Assembly (NCBI GenBank): GCA_900544525.1
Contig: UQVN01000139.1
Location: forward strand, 1-8,429
From: an uncultured Eubacteriales bacterium
Lineage (GTDB): Bacteria > Bacillota > Clostridia > Lachnospirales > Lachnospiraceae
Reading direction: 5' to 3'
Length of the DNA: 8,429 nt
This document shows, in pieces, positions 6,402 to 8,429 of this stretch (its first letter is position 1; every line of letters begins with the position of its first letter). Below the pieces are notes generated by a model. It saw nothing but the letters and a program-made list of their open reading frames with translations, made no database searches and was not told the origin of the DNA. The translations under genes and the position numbers were made by a program.

Positions 6402-6430
6402 ATTTTAAATCATCCAAGATAAAATGACAA
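6402..6430 (-). promoter_or_regulatory. Sigma-A promoter for the DUF4430/S-component operon
   Basis: On the minus strand, TTGTCA (6430-6425, five of six) is followed after exactly 17 bases by TAAAAT (6407-6402, five of six). Transcription should begin near 6395, leaving a leader of about 90 bases. The spacer carries one arm of a 9-bp inverted repeat, ATCTTGGAT (6376-6384) with ATCCAAGAT (6412-6420), so the promoter overlaps a potential regulatory structure. I see no cobalamin, TPP, FMN or preQ1 riboswitch motif in the leader. Confidence 0.65.
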
Positions 6431-6487
6431 GGATTCTTTCGATTCTGTCCATAGAAGATCCGTTCTTTTTGTATCTCTTTTCTTTTC

Positions 6488-6883
6488 CTATAAAAGTGTT
6501 TCCTCTTTTTCTTTGTTTAATAACTGCTCAGCCTTTTCTTTTGCCCTTTGTAATTCTAAAAGAGTCTCTTCTAATTTTTTTCTACTTTTAATAGGATAGC
6601 TCTGATAAAAAAGACAAACCCCTTCTCGAATTCCAAATCGTATCCACTGTGCTCCTTCTCCTTTTATAATAGAAGAACAACCTTTTTGTTTTTGTTCTTC
6701 ATAATAATCAAAGTTCTTTTGCAACTGCTCACAAAACTCCTCAATTTCTTTATCTAACACTTGAAATGACCTTTTCTTATAGCGGTTATCTGGACCCTGT
6801 TCTTCAAATGAAAGATACCAGCGATTTTCTAATACAACTAATTTTCCTTTGCACTTTAATGGTTCTTCATAAATAACCTTCAT
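6488..6883 (-). CDS. Uncharacterised 131-residue cytoplasmic protein
   Basis: I do not recognise this protein. It has no signal peptide or membrane segment. The first 30 residues look like beta strands (KVIYEEPLKCKGKLVVLENRWYLSFEE), and a further strand-rich stretch lies at about 78-97 (AQWIRFGIREGVCLFYQSY). Two charged helices flank it: about 43-66, and a strongly charged Lys/Glu helix at 99-129 that may form a coiled coil. The start is supported by AAAGGTGG about nine bases before the ATG. The gene is divergent from the CLC gene, with 194 bases between the starts, and upstream of the DUF4430 operon on the same strand. That operon has its own promoter, so the two need not share a function. 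No terminator is clear after the TAG. Confidence 0.75.
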   Translation of the reverse strand: MKVIYEEPLKCKGKLVVLENRWYLSFEEQGPDNRYKKRSFQVLDKEIEEFCEQLQKNFDYYEEQKQKGCSSIIKGEGAQWIRFGIREGVCLFYQSYPIKSRKKLEETLLELQRAKEKAEQLLNKEKEETLL

Positions 6884-6922
6884 AACATTCTACCACCTTT
6901 TCTTATTTGCAAGTTTACTACC

Positions 6923-6941
6923 TTGTTTCTATAGGAAACAA
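6923..6941. promoter_or_regulatory. Operator-like inverted repeat in the divergent promoter region
   Basis: TTGTTTC (6923-6929) and GAAACAA (6935-6941) are perfect 7-base inverted arms around a 5-base spacer. The right arm overlaps the position of the CLC gene's missing -35 element (about 6938-6943). A bound protein here could activate or block that promoter, and it also lies 40-58 bases upstream of the divergent gene. Confidence 0.45.
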
Positions 6942-6957
6942 CAATTTATAAAAAGTA

Positions 6958-6966
6958 TGCTATAAT
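6958..6966 (+). promoter_or_regulatory. Extended -10 promoter of the CLC gene
   Basis: TGC followed by TATAAT (6961-6966) is a perfect extended -10. No good -35 exists 16-18 bases upstream (ACAACA at 6938-6943), which fits either extended -10 use alone or activator dependence at the neighbouring inverted repeat. Transcription would start near 6973, giving a leader of roughly 105 bases with no fluoride-riboswitch consensus visible. Confidence 0.6.
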
Positions 6967-6970
6967 TAAA

Positions 6971-6988
6971 TTATAAGGATTCTTATAA
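6971..6988. promoter_or_regulatory. Inverted repeat at the predicted CLC transcription start
   Basis: TTATAAG (6971-6977) and CTTATAA (6982-6988) are perfect arms around GATT. They cover the predicted +1 region, so the site could be a repressor operator or a small 5' hairpin. The AT-rich composition makes chance occurrence plausible. Confidence 0.35.
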
Positions 6989-7077
6989 AATACACGATTA
7001 TTATGACATAAACAAGAAGAAACGATCAAACAATATATTTTTTAAACAAATTATTTTTGCAAAAGGCAGGGAAAGTT

Positions 7078-8346
7078 ATGGATGACTGGAAAACGAAATT
7101 TAATTATGGAGTAAAAGTTTCTGTTAAAACAACAAAATTATTTTTGAAATGGGGTATTTTTTCCATTACGATTGGACTGGTCGTAGGGAGTATTGGAACT
7201 GCTTTTGGCAAAGCAATGCATTGGGCAACATCTACTCGAATAGCACATGAAAATCTTTTATTTTTCTTACCAATTAGCGGTATTTTCATCGTCTTCTTAT
7301 ATTGGTTATTAAAAGATAAAAATTCAGGAACAAATATTATTATTTCTGCCATTCATTCTGGAGATTCGATTCCTATCCAAATGGCACCTTTAATTTTTAT
7401 CTCTACGATTATCACACATCTTTTTGGAGGTTCTGCTGGACGAGAAGGTGCCGCTTTACAGCTAGGAGGTAGTATTGGTACCCAACTTGGACATTGGCTT
7501 AAATTAAACGAGTTAGATCAAAAAATTGTAATCATGTGTGGAATGAGTGCTTCTTTTTCTGCACTTTTTGGAACACCAATGGCAGCTACCATTTTTTCTA
7601 TGGAAGTTGTCAGCGTTGGAGTCCTTTATTATTCTGCATTAGTTCCTTGTGTTTGCTCCGCCTTTATTGGTGCTGGTGTTGCAAAGTACTTTGGATTAAT
7701 ACCAGAATCTTTTCCTCTTACTGTTATACCTGAATTTACTGTTTCTACTGCTATTCGCCTTGTATTCCTTGCGGTTGGCTGTGCTATTATCAGCATTATT
7801 TTTTGTATTCTCTTACATACTTCCGAATATCTATACAAAAAATATTTTAAAAACGCCTATATTCGTATCTTTATAGGTGGTATTCTTGTTGTCTTGTTCT
7901 CATTACTCATTGGAACAAGAGCTTATAATGGTGCAGGAATCGAAGTAATTGCAACTGCTATCCAAACAGGAACCGCTCCAAAAGGTGCTTTTCTTTTCAA
8001 AATGATAATAACAGCTCTCACTCTTGGTGCAGGATTTAAAGGTGGTGAAATTGTTCCAAGCTTTTTTGTCGGTGCGACATTTGGATGCGCTATTTCCTCT
8101 CTCATTGGATTACCACCTGAACTTTGTTCTGCTGTCGGTATGACTGCTGTATTTTGTGGTGCTACCAATTGCCCTATTACTTCTTTGCTCATTAGTTTTG
8201 AATTATTTGGATATGATGGTATGCCTTATTATGCTATTGCAATTGCCTTAAGCTATACCCTATCTGGATATTTCGGATTATACCATAGCCAAAAAATTAT
8301 TTATTCCAAATATCGTCCTGTCTATGTCAATAAAAGAAGTATTTAA
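7078..8346 (+). CDS. CLC-family anion channel or anion/proton antiporter, CLC-F-like motifs
   Basis: This membrane protein of the CLC superfamily moves halide-type anions across the cytoplasmic membrane. From the ATG at 7078 it has 422 residues, the normal length for a CLC without CBS domains; a TTG at 7057 would add seven. Numbered from that TTG, GGSAGREGAALQLGG (124-138) carries the gating Glu at 130. GAGFKGGEIVPSFFVGATFG (324-343) replaces the usual GGIFAP segment. In TPMAATIFSMEVV (173-185) the position of the proton-relay Glu (E203 of CLC-ec1) is Val184 by motif alignment. The first selectivity segment reads NSGTNII (89-95) instead of GSGIP. The THLFGGSAGREG, GGSIG and KGGE..P..F.GA combination resembles the CLC-F fluoride-exporter branch more than classical chloride CLCs. 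AGGG lies six bases before ATG 7078, deciding the start. It is monocistronic in view; no terminator is clear downstream. Confidence 0.87.
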   Translation: MDDWKTKFNYGVKVSVKTTKLFLKWGIFSITIGLVVGSIGTAFGKAMHWATSTRIAHENLLFFLPISGIFIVFLYWLLKDKNSGTNIIISAIHSGDSIPIQMAPLIFISTIITHLFGGSAGREGAALQLGGSIGTQLGHWLKLNELDQKIVIMCGMSASFSALFGTPMAATIFSMEVVSVGVLYYSALVPCVCSAFIGAGVAKYFGLIPESFPLTVIPEFTVSTAIRLVFLAVGCAIISIIFCILLHTSEYLYKKYFKNAYIRIFIGGILVVLFSLLIGTRAYNGAGIEVIATAIQTGTAPKGAFLFKMIITALTLGAGFKGGEIVPSFFVGATFGCAISSLIGLPPELCSAVGMTAVFCGATNCPITSLLISFELFGYDGMPYYAIAIALSYTLSGYFGLYHSQKIIYSKYRPVYVNKRSI

Positions 8347-8429
8347 AAATTTCTAACATAGATTTTTCTTACAAAACTTTTACCTTTGGTCTATTGCAAA
8401 ATTCATTGTTTCTATAAGATATGGATTTA

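Noticed and set aside
6304..6487. Cobalamin or other vitamin riboswitch before the DUF4430/S-component operon
   Set aside because: No B12 box or other known conserved core is visible, and the predicted leader of about 90 bases is too short for a cobalamin riboswitch.
6884..7077. Fluoride (crcB) riboswitch upstream of the CLC gene
   Set aside because: None of the conserved crcB-motif segments, such as the GGNGATG start or the CTGATGGCTCCTAC-like end, is present in the leader.
6923..8416. An 11-base word TTGTTTCTATA at 6923 and again at 8406, flanking the CLC gene
   Set aside because: It could be taken for a target-site duplication, but words of this length recur by chance many times in AT-rich sequence of this size, and the CLC gene shows no mobile-element features.

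Overview
The window is AT-rich, with A/T-biased third codon positions, strong AGGAGG-type ribosome binding sites, TTG starts and tight co-directional operons. Together with the protein sequences (an ECF S component paired with a DUF4430 protein, a cytoplasmic GH13 enzyme, a TPR-type XRE regulator), this points to a low-GC Firmicute, most likely a Clostridia member such as a Lachnospiraceae. That placement is inference. No phage, transposase, CRISPR, rRNA or tRNA gene was found.

Layout. Positions 1-135 (+) hold the possible 3' end of a gene entering from the left. Positions 224-4964 form a minus-strand run read right to left: a TruA-like pseudouridine synthase, a cytoplasmic GH13 alpha-amylase-family enzyme, an XRE/TPR regulator that overlaps the GH13 stop by one base, and an MFS transporter. 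Positions 4965-5412 are a 448-base intergenic stretch. Its left part is very AT-rich and holds a likely extended -10 promoter for truA. Its middle (about 5113-5342) is GC-richer (48% by my count for 5161-5280) and packed with nested inverted repeats. Its right end is a strong A/T-tailed terminator. Positions 5413-6303 (minus) are a two-gene cassette: a membrane-anchored DUF4430 protein (transcobalamin C-terminal-like) and an ECF S component starting on TTG directly after the upstream stop, with a good sigma-A promoter at 6402-6430. Positions 6488-6883 (minus) encode an unrecognised 131-residue protein. It is divergent from a CLC-type anion transporter at 7078-8346 (+); the shared intergenic region carries an extended -10 promoter and two operator-like inverted repeats. 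Positions 8347-8429 show nothing I can support.

How the genes may work together. The GH13 enzyme, regulator and MFS transporter look like one transcription unit, with the regulator translationally coupled to the GH13 gene. The DUF4430 protein and S component look like a substrate-capture and uptake pair for a vitamin-like ligand; cobalamin is the leading guess by family analogy only. They would depend on an EcfA/EcfA'/EcfT module encoded elsewhere. The CLC gene and the 131-residue protein are divergent and may share control.

Most worth a second look: the TruA homologue has Glu where pseudouridine synthases have their catalytic Asp; the 5113-5385 region is a structured element that could be a dispersed repeat or a small RNA; and the CLC protein has selectivity and gating motifs that differ from classical chloride CLCs and resemble the CLC-F branch.
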